Source: Dichetophora obliterata (lineage: Eukaryota; Arthropoda; Insecta; Diptera; Sciomyzidae). Taken from it: a stretch of DNA of 64,000 nucleotides. The translations under genes were made by a program, and so were the position numbers. Position 1 is the first letter of the stretch; each line of letters begins with the position of its first letter. Shown piece by piece: positions 28,701-39,997 of the stretch. The stretch is taken from contig OY986438.1 in assembly GCA_963920525.1 (NCBI GenBank), positions 178,183,093 through 178,247,092 of the forward strand, in the 5' to 3' direction. Below the pieces are notes generated by a model. That model made no database searches. It was not told where the DNA came from and saw only the letters and a program-made list of their open reading frames with translations.

Positions 28701-31700
28701 CTAATTTTATTACGATTAATTTATTAATTATAGGAAAAGCATACTTTTAATAAAAAAAATCTGAAAAGTATTCAAAAAGTAATTAAAAGAAAAATTGTTT
28801 ATTCCTTTTTTAGTAAAAATCGAGCACGGGAACTTTTTGAAGGCTAAGAAATACATGACTTAGTTCATTGTTTCTTAAATAAAATTTGCAAAATATATCT
28901 TGCAGCTATATGTTTCTTTTTTATTTCTAGAGTTTGGTGATAGTTAAAACCAATAGCTTAGTAAATGCATTAATTTTAAAGATATCCGCGAACTTTTGCA
29001 ATAAAAAAGGTTAAGCAAACTGAAAAGTTAATATTTTAATAAGTTATTTTTCATGCCAATGGCTCTCACAGGCAGTATAATTTTTAATTTAAATAATTTT
29101 TTCCTATTTTTCACCCAATTTTATAAAAAAACGCGATTTGTGAACATTTCTGTTTAGAAGACCACCATTTTGTTATTTAAAAAAAAAAAATGTTTAAATC
29201 TTCTATTTGCCAGAATGACAAGCCAACAAAACGATAATCTTATTTACATTTTTTGTTTCAAGTTACTTCAAGTGACTTCAAGTACCGTTATCACCCGGGC
29301 CAGAGCTTTTATTCGAAAAAATGAGTTTTTTATTTATGAGGATAATTTGGACCATAAGGGTTGGGTTTCGAGGATTAAATTTTCCTAAGAAATTATACTC
29401 CAGATGATTCTTAATGTTTCACTAATTGACATGAAGTCGATGAATTTAATGAGAAAAATTTTTTTTAACAAAAACTGCATCAACATGTACTTGCCCGTGA
29501 ACCTTTAATTTCTCGAAAACGGGCCAAAGAATATAAAAACGGTAAATGCCATTGAATTCAGCGTCCTCGAATTATGCTGAAATGATATGCTTGTTTGTAA
29601 AAAGTAGTGACTGATTCATGAACAGTGGTATTATTGTGTTTCCGCTGGCACTGATTGGTAAATAGAAGAAAGTTAGTGGATCTGCATAAAATTGCTGAAA
29701 AATATTTAGAATAATTAAATAAAAAATTTATTTATTTCTTGCAATGTTAAACAATACTTGCAAACGATATTTTTCTAGTCAAGATATTGTATATATAAAC
29801 ATTTTCTTGAGTCTGAGTTTTTATGAGCTGGAAAGCTGGATTTATGAGTTAATAAAAAAAACGTGATAAAAAATCTGAAAAATAAGTTCCAAATACACTG
29901 AATTCAAAATACATTGAATAAATCAATCGCATATCAATTTTGAATATGACTTATAGCTGTGCAAGGATCAAGTATAGCCCTTTTTTATTTTAAAATTCCT
30001 TAAAGCTTTCCTTTAATGCTAAAAAATGGAAAAATAACTGCTTGTTTTTTAAACAAACTTACACTAGAAATGTATTATGCTAAAAATGCTTAACATGTTC
30101 TATAATGTATGTCCATCAATCTGTTGACACGATTGGAGTGAAGTATTTGCGATATATTTAATTTTTAAAGAGGATAAATTTTTATTTTAATTATAAGAAC
30201 CTGCCTAAATTTTTTGCCGGCGATGTTCGCCACTGGAACTAAGTTTTACATTCATGTAGCCGTCACTTAAAATGCACTCAGGCTCTGAATAAAGCAAATC
30301 AGTAGGCAGCTTGGTTGAAGCTCAAAACATGATTGACTTCATTTTGATATTGCATTTCCTTACATACTAAGTATAACGGTATTTTGTCTTAAAACGAATT
30401 TAACAATTGTTTTTGTACTTAAATAAGTTAAAATGTAAACAATAATCATATGTGTAAGAGTAAAAGTAGAAATACAATAATGCATGTTTTTATTCACTAA
30501 TAGTAGTAAAATATGTGTGACTGAGTAAACTTAGATTACTAAAACAAGTTATCATAATCATATGCTTCTTTATTATATAATATATATAATATAATACATA
30601 TATAATATCATAGCAATATTAGGTCATGTGTGTTAGTGAGATAGGTGCTAGTGCTTTGCATAAACATGTGTTTTAATTATTTGCATGTTCTAAGAGAAAA
30701 TCACGTAAGTCACACAGTGAAGTTGTGTAATATTATTTCTTTGTTTAAATATGTGTTTATTTATTGTTTGTGTTATTATAAAATTGTTTAATGTTATTTA
30801 ACCCTACTTAGATAACGTTATTTTTTGTACTGCATAGATAACTTACGTCTGAGAGACTTATGCTTATTTATATCCTTTTATAGGTGTCAACGGAAATATT
30901 TTTGCAAAGTCTGATCAAATTGCAAATTGAGATCACATATATATAAACTTAATTTCATTTCTTATAAAATTATTTTTAATCGGAAATATTGAATTAATTA
31001 ATAAATTAAAAATTTTATGATATTTGCATTAAAAATTCATTGCAATATATGTAGTATTTTAAAAACGTCTTGAGTTCATGCCATAAAACTAAAAATATGT
31101 ATAATCTTTGTACTCCAATAAGGTAATAATATCTGTTTTAAGGTATATAAAATAAAAAAATTAAATTTTAAAGCGTTATATGCAAGAGTTACACACTAAA
31201 TTTTTGTGATCTGCTGCATTTTCCTGGCATACTACATTTCACGCACACCATTTTAGATATACGCTAAATTTTCGATGAACAAAAGCCACCGTACCTCTTA
31301 TTTTTTGAGGCAGGCTGAGCTCCATTGCTTATCTGAATGGAATATCTAAATGGTATGGTACTTTTTATATTTTTGCGCAATGTGTTCTATAAAGTGGTAA
31401 TTTCTAGTCTCATTTTCATTAATGGAGTTGTAGAAATTAGAAAAGTAGAAATTATTTTCATATATTTTCGAGTAGGCCTTCTTGCAACTCAAAACAGCAT
31501 TTTGACACTTCGATGTAGTCCAACAGTTTTTAATTTTTCTTTAAATAGCAGGTTGAGTTACCGCAATAATAGGGATATAGAATTGTGTAGTTAAATTAAC
31601 AGATGCTTGAGATTGTTTTTGTGAATTGTCGGTATGTTCTCATCAGGCTCAAGACTATAAGCAAGCTCATCCTTTTTGTAATGTTCAATATTATCCTACA

Positions 31701-32180
31701 GCAATCCATTTTCTTATTCACTCTCATTTTCCGATAAACTCGAGTCGTCCAAAACGCTTTCCAAAAGCGCAGCCATTTATGTGTCATCTAAACTCCGCTT
31801 ACTTACCATCGTTTTTAAACAATTTAAATATAAAAATTAAACTCCAAATAAAAGAGTTCAAAAATTACTTAAAAAATAACGTTAAATTTCTCAGATGTAC
31901 GCTGTTTTGACATTTTAGAAACAAACTTATTTACCACGTAAAAACAACCACAACCGACAAGCTGCAGCTAACATCTGAGAAAACTGAATGTGAGAATGTT
32001 TTATTTCAACAATAGACAGAGAGAGCGCAGAAAATTTAAAAGACATACATCTCGCAGACGTACGTTATCTAGGCAGGGTTAAGTAATGAATAGATTTAAA
32101 TAGTTAACAAATATGAAGGTAATTTTGAAGCTTTAATTTTGAAATTCGATATATCATGCTCTTACTTAAAACGAAAAGAT
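25756..32180. other. Long AT-rich non-coding region
   Basis: About 6.4 kb without a recognisable gene. It holds a triple TTTCTCTCAGG repeat at about 26310-26345, the duplicated block listed separately at 27450-27990, and an AT dinucleotide tract at about 30570-30615. ORFs at 29170-29388, 31337-31594 and 31626-31910 have no recognisable domain. Confidence 0.45.
27450..27990 (+). repeat. Diverged tandem duplication (~320-bp period)
   Basis: AACTATCGAACTGATTG at 27491 recurs at 27810, and both are followed by AAACTATTGTTGAAAATT. Further on both have ATATCTCG or TAACTCGAGATAT phrases, ATCCAT.AAAAA, and end with TAAACCAGTGT. The two units (about 27450-27730 and 27768-27985) are old and AT-rich, with no protein. 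Confidence 0.5.
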
Positions 32181-32211
32181 TGTTTCTTTCCTCATTCTCT
32201 CGAGATCAACT

Positions 32212-32967
32212 TTGATTCAGATTTTGAGTAGGCAGCACAGGGGCCTTAATGTAGTGCATTTCAATGCACGCAGTTTAAATATGGCAAAATTTGACTACAT
32301 AAGATATATCTTTGAAGACTCTTCGGTAGACATAGTATGCGTTTCTGAAACGTGGCTATGTGATGACATAAATCAAGCAATCTGCAATATAAAAAATTTT
32401 AAGCTGTTTCGAAATGATCGATTTGACAAAATGGGTGGAGGAGTTGCAGTTTACTGTAAAAATAATTTAAAATCTGAATTTGTAAGTAAGTCGACTGGTT
32501 CAGGTATTGAGTTCTTAAATATCTGTATATCTGATCAAAATACTAAAATGCTTCTGTCATGTGTCTATAACCCAAATAAATGTCACCCTGTTGATCCATT
32601 GTTTTCTGTATTGTCCAACTGTTTTCTAGATTATGATTTAATGTTATTGTGTGGAGACTTCAATATCAATATTATCTCGAACGACCTTCCAAAACATACG
32701 TTATATGACAAAATATCGTCGTTAGGATTATCAATAGTGAATGAAAGTCTACCCACCCGATTTGCTGACAATACTAACCCAAGTCTTTTGGACTACTTTA
32801 TTATTTCTGACTGTTCTGCTGTGTTGTTATTTGACCAATTGTACTTCATTTCTGATCACGACTTAATTTTTTGTTCGTTAAATATCAACTTTTCTCGTAA
32901 TATTATGTCTAATACAATCTCATATCGTGATTTTAAATCTATTACACAATTTACACGTCTCTGTTAA
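32212..32967 (+). pseudogene. LINE endonuclease domain (APE type)
   Basis: The 251-codon open frame begins before the first conserved block: LNVVHFNARSLNMAKFDYI (N), VDIVCVSETWL (catalytic E near residue 47), GGGVAVYCKN, LMLLCGDFNINI (D/N), LLDYFIISD and YFISDHDLIFC (S-D-H). All catalytic blocks are present, so the nuclease part alone looks intact. It is cut off from the RT by frameshifts after 32960. The enzyme would nick the target strand for primed reverse transcription. Confidence 0.8.
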
Positions 32968-33038
32968 AAGATATATCAATCACCCCCTTTAATAATTGCT
33001 GGCTTCATTCCAATATTAATGATAAACTTAGATCACTT

Positions 33039-34899
33039 ATGGATCCAATAAAATATTTATTTGATAAACATGTCCCCCTGCGTTCGATAAATATCAAGAA
33101 TACATCTTGTCCTTGGTTTTCCCAAAATGTTTTAAATGCCTTAAAAAAAGGAACAAGCTTCGAACAATATGGAGAAAAAATCCCACCTCATCCAACTGGA
33201 ATATCTATAGAACTGCTAGAAATGAGTCCATTCTTATTATTAGACAAGCCAATTCACGTTATTACTCGGCAAAACTAAAACTATCGCTCCCAAGCAAAAC
33301 ACTTTGGGAAAACATTAAAAAACTTGGAGTATGCAATAAAGATGCCACTAAATGCAATATAAATCCTGAAACTCTCAATAATTTTTTTGTTGGTGCTGTT
33401 GATAACTCAAGTAGTACTATACCCCCTATTGTTATATGACTACGCAACAATCTTTTAAGTTCACACCAGTAAATGAATTTGATGTTGGCAAGTGTGTAAT
33501 GCAAGTTAAATCAAATGCTACAGGTGAGGATGGTATTCACATAAAGTTCATAAAACTCATACTCCCTCATATAATTAGCTCTATTACACATATAATTAAT
33601 TCTTGTTTTATGTCGTCATCATTTCCAAACTTGTGGAAAACTGCAATTGTTCTACCTGTTGCAAAAAAACATAACCCTTCTGGTCCGAATGACTTTAGGC
33701 CAATAAGCATTTTACCGCCACTGTCAAAAGTATGTGAGAAGCTCATGGCTCAGCAAATCAATAAACACTTACTTGAAAAAAAACTATTATCTCCTTTGCA
33801 ATCTGGTTTTCGAGCTGGGCATGGGTGTTCTTCTGCAGTTGTAAAAGTTCTTGATGACATAAGACCAGAATATGACGCCGGGTTTATGACTTTGCTCTGC
33901 CTTCTTGACTTCTCTAAGGCTTTTGATAAAATTAATCATCAATACTTGTGTCATAAACTTAAGACTTTTAAGTGGTGTTCCACAAGGATCCATACTAGGT
34001 CCTCTTTTGTTTTCATTGTTTATAAATGATATTTTCTGTGTGTGCAAACATGCATCTGTTCATGCTTATGCAGATGATGTACAGCTGTATTTGTCACGTC
34101 AAACTTCGCTTCTTGAAGATCTTTGCTGTAGATTGAATGAAGATCTTAGCAGTATTAATAATTGGGCCAGTAGCAATGGTCTTCAACTAAATGCATTAAA
34201 GTCGTATGTTATTCCTATTTGTACAATAAGAATAAAAATTGTTTAAATGATGTCCCGGATTTGTTTATTGGAACAAATAAGCTTTTTGTTGTGTCAAAAA
34301 TTGTAAATCTTGGTTTCCATATTAATTCGTCTCGATCATGTGTTGATCATGTAAACAGTGTAGTCAAAAAAGTTTATTATGTCCTTCGTAATTTGAGAAT
34401 GTCAGCTTATGTAACTCCTGTTGATATAAAACGAAAGTTGGTGATCCAGCTGATCTTACCAGTTATAATGTAAGCTGAAATAGTATACAGTGAACTTGAC
34501 TCATCCTTCCAATCAAAACTTCAAATTGCTTTTAATTATGCCACACGCTATGTATACGGCTTGCGAAAATTTGACCATTTATCTAGTTACAGAAATGCAA
34601 TACTCGGATATGATTTAACTGCATACTTGAAGGCAAGAAACTGTATATATTTGCATAAACTTATTCACGAGAAAACACCGCTTTATCTTTATTCAAAACT
34701 TCAGTTCTGTCTGTCTAGAAGAAGTCATATTTTAATTGTACCTAGGCATAACTCGCTGAACTCATCTCATTTATTTTTCGTTAACGCCATTAGAATATGG
34801 AATGCACTGCCTCGAAGGATAAGAGAAATTACTAGGAGAGGAGTTTTTGGGCAATCTATTTTATCTTTTTTTTTCTACTCAAACAACTTAAATTTTTAA
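33039..34899 (+). pseudogene. LINE reverse transcriptase and C-terminal region, broken
   Basis: In order and in changing frames: HVPLRSINIKNTSCPWFS, then [66 protein letters not shown] (catalytic Asp). An apparent in-place deletion of ~120 bp follows, joining HKLKT directly to [16 protein letters not shown]. Next is [12 protein letters not shown] (YADD near 34070), then thumb sequences. The C-terminal part 34561-34899 reads LTAYLKARNCIYLHKLIHE to the stop. At least five frame breaks are present. The loss between block 3 and the VPQG block removes part of the palm, so the copy is dead regardless of frame. Confidence 0.8.
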
Positions 34900-35200
34900 T
34901 TTATTCTCTCTTCTAAATCTATAATTCTAAATCTATAATTCTTTATATTTTTGTTTTTTCATTTACTACCAACCACCACTGTATTAATAGAAAACTTTTT
35001 ACTCTTTTAAAATAAATTTTTGGCTTACATTTTAAGTTACCTTTACCTTAAATTAATTAAGTTAAACAAAATTAAATTCAATCCAAATATTCTCAATTAA
35101 GCCTAGTTGTTATTCAATTTTATATTATTTTGTACTATAAGAGAACATAGTTCTAAGTGTACTAACGTATAGGTTTAATAATAAAAAAAAAAAAAAATAA

Positions 35201-37258
35201 AAATAAGAGAGTGTGGACTTTAGAAATATATTTTTTTTTATTGAGGTCGACCCATTCTGCTTTGCACTGTGTAATTGTGTTTACCTGTTAATCGTTGCGT
35301 TAATATATAAAACATATTTTGTTTTTTATCTCTTTGGAGGCCTTTTCTTTAAATAACAATCTGAATGACTCACTTAAAACAACTGCCAAAATTCATATAA
35401 TATTTCTTCTCAAATTAATAACAAACAAGGAAACAGTATACGAACACAACACTCATAAATCGTCGCCTAAATGATGAACACGAATGCCATAAAAATAATT
35501 GAAAAATATTAAATATATGTACACATAAAAAAACGACATACTTTAAGGGTAACGACAATTGTGTTTGCTTAAAAAGAGTTTTAACAAAATGTTTAAAAGT
35601 TGATTGAGATACAAAGCGGATGACAGTTGTCGTGATTCTAACTACGTGAGAATTTTTTCAGTGTAGATTTAAATTCAACGCATGCCTTACATTGCAATTG
35701 CATATGCATGAATGTTTGTGTGTATGTGTGTGTTCGGCATTTGTTTGGTTTCCATAAATTGTTCAGGAAATTATGTAAAACAAGCATTTGTACAAGACAG
35801 ACGACAAACGGAGTCCTTCATCAAACATAATCTTTTCTTTTTATTAAAATTTCAATTTCAAATAGCCTCGGGAAACAGTCAGAATTAAATTTTATAGCAT
35901 ACTACGTATATGAAAAACACAAACAAACAAATAGGTTTTTAATTTCCGTCTGTGTAAAAGAAATGGCAATACACTTAACAGAGATGTAAGGCAGTTTTTT
36001 TTTCTCTCAATATGCATGCACTATACGTGACAATATGTTAATAAATTATCTCACTTGCATCTGTTACGTGTCTTCCTTCTTGAAACAGAAATTGTTTAAA
36101 ACAGTAAATAAGTCTAGGTATTCAATTTATTTTTTGTTAGCTTTGAAATCTCAAAACCTTAGCTTCTTCGCTTTTGTCCTTTTTTGCTTTTGAAGCAGGC
36201 ATACTTCATTGTATTGCATACTTCATGGCGCTGTAGTTTTCTGAGCTTTATTCACAGGATGTTCTTTTGTTGTGGTTCGCTTCGCCGTTAACCAGTTTAC
36301 AAAAGCGCTTCTGCAGTGCATCGCGCGGCGTTGCCATATGCATTTGCTCTATTATGTGCGCCACATTTGCATATTTACAGTTATTAAATTTTATACAAGT
36401 GCGAATTGTCTGCTTTCAAACTCATTGTCTGCATCCGAACTTATTGTCTGCAGTGTCCGTTCTGCGCAATGTTGCCAGATTCAATACTTAAGAGCGTAAC
36501 ACTTAAAAATGGAAAAAGAAAGCAGCAGCTTGACTACGTGATAGTGACGTTACAGTAACAAGGAATTTATAAAAGTTGTTATTTTTGTTTGTTGCATGCT
36601 AAAACTTTCAAGCCGCATATCGTTTCAATTCAGCTTGCATAAAAGCTAGCAATATCTGCTACGCTTTTTCTTTGCTATTCAGTGATATTTGGACTTTGTG
36701 TCCATTTCCAGTTTTTGCCGCTTGATACTAACAAGCAATATACATTTTTTGTTTCTTTGCATTTTACTGCAGGCAGCATGGCATTCAGGAGTCTTTTTAA
36801 ATGAATATTCATGTTGTCATTAAAATTAAAAATATACAAAAATAAAAATAGAATTAAAAAAATGGGCACATTTCCTTCATGGTCTAAAGGGGCTTTTAGT
36901 AGTTGGAGTTTTGTTGGGAGGAACAAGTGTATTTTTTAGAGCTGTGATAGGTGTAGCTGCAGGAAAACTTCTTGCTTTAAAATTGCATTAAGTTCTTGCA
37001 AAGTGCTCTTTGAAGCTTTTTGCACAATTTTTTTTACCCCATTACTTGCTTAAATTGCTTCTTTATTAGAATTGTATAAAAACAAGCAATTTTTTAACTG
37101 CTATTTATGTATAACATTACAAAGTAGTATATAATCTCTAAATTTTACATCAAAATTTGAAAAAAAAAAATATTTCACAATATATTTTCTTTTTTCAGAC
37201 TTTTCAGATATATTTTAATATAGGTTTATTTAATTTGTATCATATATGTATGCACATG
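35201..37258. other. Non-coding stretch, no gene recognised
   Basis: AT-rich with scattered short ORFs (36267-36499 on plus, 36675-36926 on minus) that show no domains. The 36260-36500 stretch is less AT-rich but has no splice-supported coding pattern I can defend. Confidence 0.4.
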
Positions 37259-37951
37259 AGAGTGTATCGAAATTCTGACCCTGAATTCCGGTACCAAAAT
37301 TATATAGTATATAAAAACTCCTTTCGACTGTTATACTTTTTTTTCTGAACCAATTTTGTCGTCCCCCGAAATGCATTTTTGTGCATTTTTAAGTAAATTT
37401 TGTACTGGAGACGCACTTTTTGTTGATTTTAAAAGACAATCAAGCCTATCAATCAATTCTTTACATAAATTTTCATCCCATTTGACCAATGCTGTAACAA
37501 GATTTGACGGATTTTTCTAATTGAATGTACTTGTTATTTTATTTTTATTCAGCCCTATTTTCACGCGGATTCGGAATAGGAAGTTTTCACTTATAGGATA
37601 ATGCTTAAGAACATTTTGAAAATTTTAAATGCAAATTTGTTCACCTACCTACGGTTGATAAACAAATTTGCATTAAAAATTATCATAATGTTCTTAAGTG
37701 CTATCTTAAAAGTGAAAACTCCCTTTTCCAAATCCGCGTGAAAAAGTATTCCCGATAGGACTAATTATATTTTTGCTTATAAGAAAGTACTTGACCACTT
37801 TAAGGCTTATTTTTGTTTAATGCAAAAGTAAAGTATATTTTGGAACTATTACTGTTAACAAAATAAGAAAATCGAAAGGATTTTTTATATACAACTACAT
37901 TTTAGTACCGGAATTGGGGTTAGATTTTTTCCATACAAGTCGATACACTCT
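37259..37951. mobile_element. Foldback/MITE element, ~690 bp
   Basis: The tips AGAGTGTATCGA (37259) and TCGATACACTCT (ending 37951) are inverted copies. Inward the arms also pair at ATTCCGGTACCAAAAT, at TATAAAAACTCCTTTCGA, at GTACTTGTTAT, and then very well across the centre (37562-37740, CACGCGGATTCGGAA to its partner). The left arm is ~90 bp longer. No coding capacity. No clear target duplication was found. Confidence 0.65.
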
Positions 37952-38517
37952 AATGCATATAAGTTTTATGCAAAGAATATTTTTTAGTTATATACACCTT
38001 AATATAATTGATTCCTTTTGATAATAGCCTTTTTAGAAATGATAGCCTTTTTCATACTATTTTTAAGGTGACACTACACGTTGGAAAAGAAAAGAAAAGA
38101 CTCAATTTAAAACATTTACTGTGTAAAACATATAATGCTACATAGAGACTAGAAGTTTCGTAAATAATACAAAAACAATATTCCAAAAAAGGTTTTTTTA
38201 GTGCATCTTCTTCTTGCTAATTGGCGTCAAAAAGAAAGTAGTTCTTTTCAGCGGGGGGGGGGGGGGTAAGATATTTGGGTTCCAATTTATCTGGCCCAAA
38301 AAAGTTAAGATGCTTACTAATGAGAGTATTTGTCGTTACAATATAATATATAATTTTGCGTTCCTCTTTGTGCGTTGTTTGTTTATTTGCATAAACTAAG
38401 CACAAAAAACTGTTGCAGTTGCTTTTTATATAAACTGCAACATATTATATTAACCCATTAGCACTTAGGGGACATTATTTTTGCTCACATAAAATTATTT
38501 AACTTTGTTTATTCGCT
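37952..38517. other. Short intergenic stretch with a 14-G run
   Basis: Contains a homopolymer of 14 G at 38253-38266 in otherwise AT-rich DNA. The overlapping ORFs on both strands are not considered real. Confidence 0.4.
38253..38266 (+). repeat. Poly(G) run (14 G)
   Basis: Fourteen consecutive G bases following TTTTCAGC. Long G runs are uncommon in such AT-rich DNA and prone to slippage or assembly error. Confidence 0.8.
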
Positions 38518-39531
38518 ATGGAATATTTTTCCGTAGAAAATTTTGCTGCTTGTTCCATAGACGAGCTTTGCAAAAGTCAAAACATTCTGAACCGTATGTA
38601 CAGTTGTTCTGGCCCATGTGGGCGTTTGTTCCATACATCATGTGCTGGGATCTCTAAGTCGTGTCTTGATGATTTAATCTCACCACGATCAGGTCTTCGC
38701 TGGTATTGTGCTTCGTGTAGGGTTCTTTCACCAGATGAGTTTTTCTCAAAAATTAAGCTTTTCGGTGATAGTTTTAACGCTTTAAATAACAATTTTAAAG
38801 AAATTGTTACATTTTTTAATGAAGTAAGTACCTCACCCAGTACTAGCATTTATGATGAAAAGTCTTCATCGGTAAATATTTCGACCGCATTGTCTCAGAC
38901 TCTTCCAGCCTCTTCTTCTGAGACTCAAATAGTTTTATCTAAAAAAGACCTAAATATTTCGAAGAAAAAGAGAAATAATTCCAAAAATAAAATTAATAAG
39001 CGGTGCATGACGCTTCCAGCCACTTTAGAAACCAAGCAGATCTCGGCTAAACCAGTGTTTACGCCAGTGAGAATAGATAATATAGTTATTACTCCATCTT
39101 CTCCATCTGTTTCTCCCCCGGCTAGAAATGACATAACTAATGGGCGCAATAGTTCATTAAATTTAAGAGCTTTGTCGAGAAAAAAAAAAATTTTCATTTC
39201 ATGTCTTCAGCCCGACACAACAAGTGAAAATGTATTGACGTTTGTTAAACACAACCAATTAGTAAGTCAGGCTGCTTTCTGCTCATGCAAGAAAATTGGC
39301 AATAAACCGTGCCACGCATCATTTATTCTCACAGTAGCTGCTGAAGAGTTTGCAACTGTTCTGAGCTCTAATCTGTGGGCTGATAATATCTTTGTTTCTG
39401 AGTTTAAGCCTAATGTAGTGCGCACCAAGTTAAGCAACCAAACGTACACAAACTATTTGGTTGCACTGTATTTATGTTTGTTATTATTCACCACGCACAA
39501 TGACCCGTGGTTATATATTAGATTTACATGA
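38518..39531 (+). CDS. LINE ORF1 protein with PHD finger (337 aa)
   Basis: ORF1 proteins of this LINE group bind the element RNA and accompany it to the target. The N-terminus carries a PHD-like zinc finger: SCSGPCGRLFHTSC at ~residues 29-42 and RWYCASC at ~61-67. The first cysteine pair expected upstream appears degraded. A low-complexity Ser/Lys-rich linker (~105-225) follows. The region KKIFISCLQPDTTSENVLTF through NIFVSEFKPN (~226-310) matches the small RNA-binding-like fold common in insect LINE ORF1. The frame is open from an ATG at 38518. The tail after KPNVVRT is hydrophobic and may be extended. ORF2 of the same element starts ~465 bp downstream on the same strand. Confidence 0.75.
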   Translation: MEYFSVENFAACSIDELCKSQNILNRMYSCSGPCGRLFHTSCAGISKSCLDDLISPRSGLRWYCASCRVLSPDEFFSKIKLFGDSFNALNNNFKEIVTFFNEVSTSPSTSIYDEKSSSVNISTALSQTLPASSSETQIVLSKKDLNISKKKRNNSKNKINKRCMTLPATLETKQISAKPVFTPVRIDNIVITPSSPSVSPPARNDITNGRNSSLNLRALSRKKKIFISCLQPDTTSENVLTFVKHNQLVSQAAFCSCKKIGNKPCHASFILTVAAEEFATVLSSNLWADNIFVSEFKPNVVRTKLSNQTYTNYLVALYLCLLLFTTHNDPWLYIRFT

Positions 39532-39533
39532 CG

Positions 39534-39997
39534 CACTTTCGCACTAAGCTAATGTTCTATTTATTTCACTCGCGCACTTTTAATGTTTATATATTTTGTT
39601 ATATTTATTTTGCATTACGCACTTACGCATTAAGTTTATATTTATTATTCACTCACGCACTTTTTATGTTAAAATTATGCACTTTTTCAAAATACCGTTG
39701 TTTGGCTTTATAAGCACCGAAAATTGAAAAATAAAGATCATTAATTCTGCAAGCTTCAAATCAGCTTCATCTTTTTATTTTAAGCCAAAGTGCATTTTTA
39801 TGCCGGCTGAATAAAAATAATATTTCAAGACTAAGTGCATTTCTATGCCGGCTGAGAATTAAAAAAGAAAATATTAAATATTTAGAGCCAGTGGCGTTAT
39901 TAAGCGCCGGCAAAGAATTTGAGGCAGGTCCTTTTCTTTAAAACACAAAAAGTAAACAAAAACATTACACTAAACACAGGTCTAGAAGGACGAATAA
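39534..39997 (+). other. Inter-ORF spacer of the LINE
   Basis: Contains repeated CGCACTT phrases and two copies of AAGTGCATTT(T/C)TATGCCGGC at about 39787 and 39832. No protein recognised. Spacers of this length between ORF1 and ORF2 are longer than usual for this group. Confidence 0.4.

Larger units (their letters stand above)
32212..35200 (+). mobile_element. Jockey/CR1-like LINE, decayed, with poly(A) end
   Basis: Contains an endonuclease (32212-32967), an RT in several frames (33039-34473) and a C-terminal region (34561-34899). These are followed by a ~280-bp 3' UTR and an A-rich tail at about 35181-35205. No ORF1 is found upstream, so it is 5'-truncated. The element belongs to a different family from those at 12915 and 38518. 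Confidence 0.8.
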
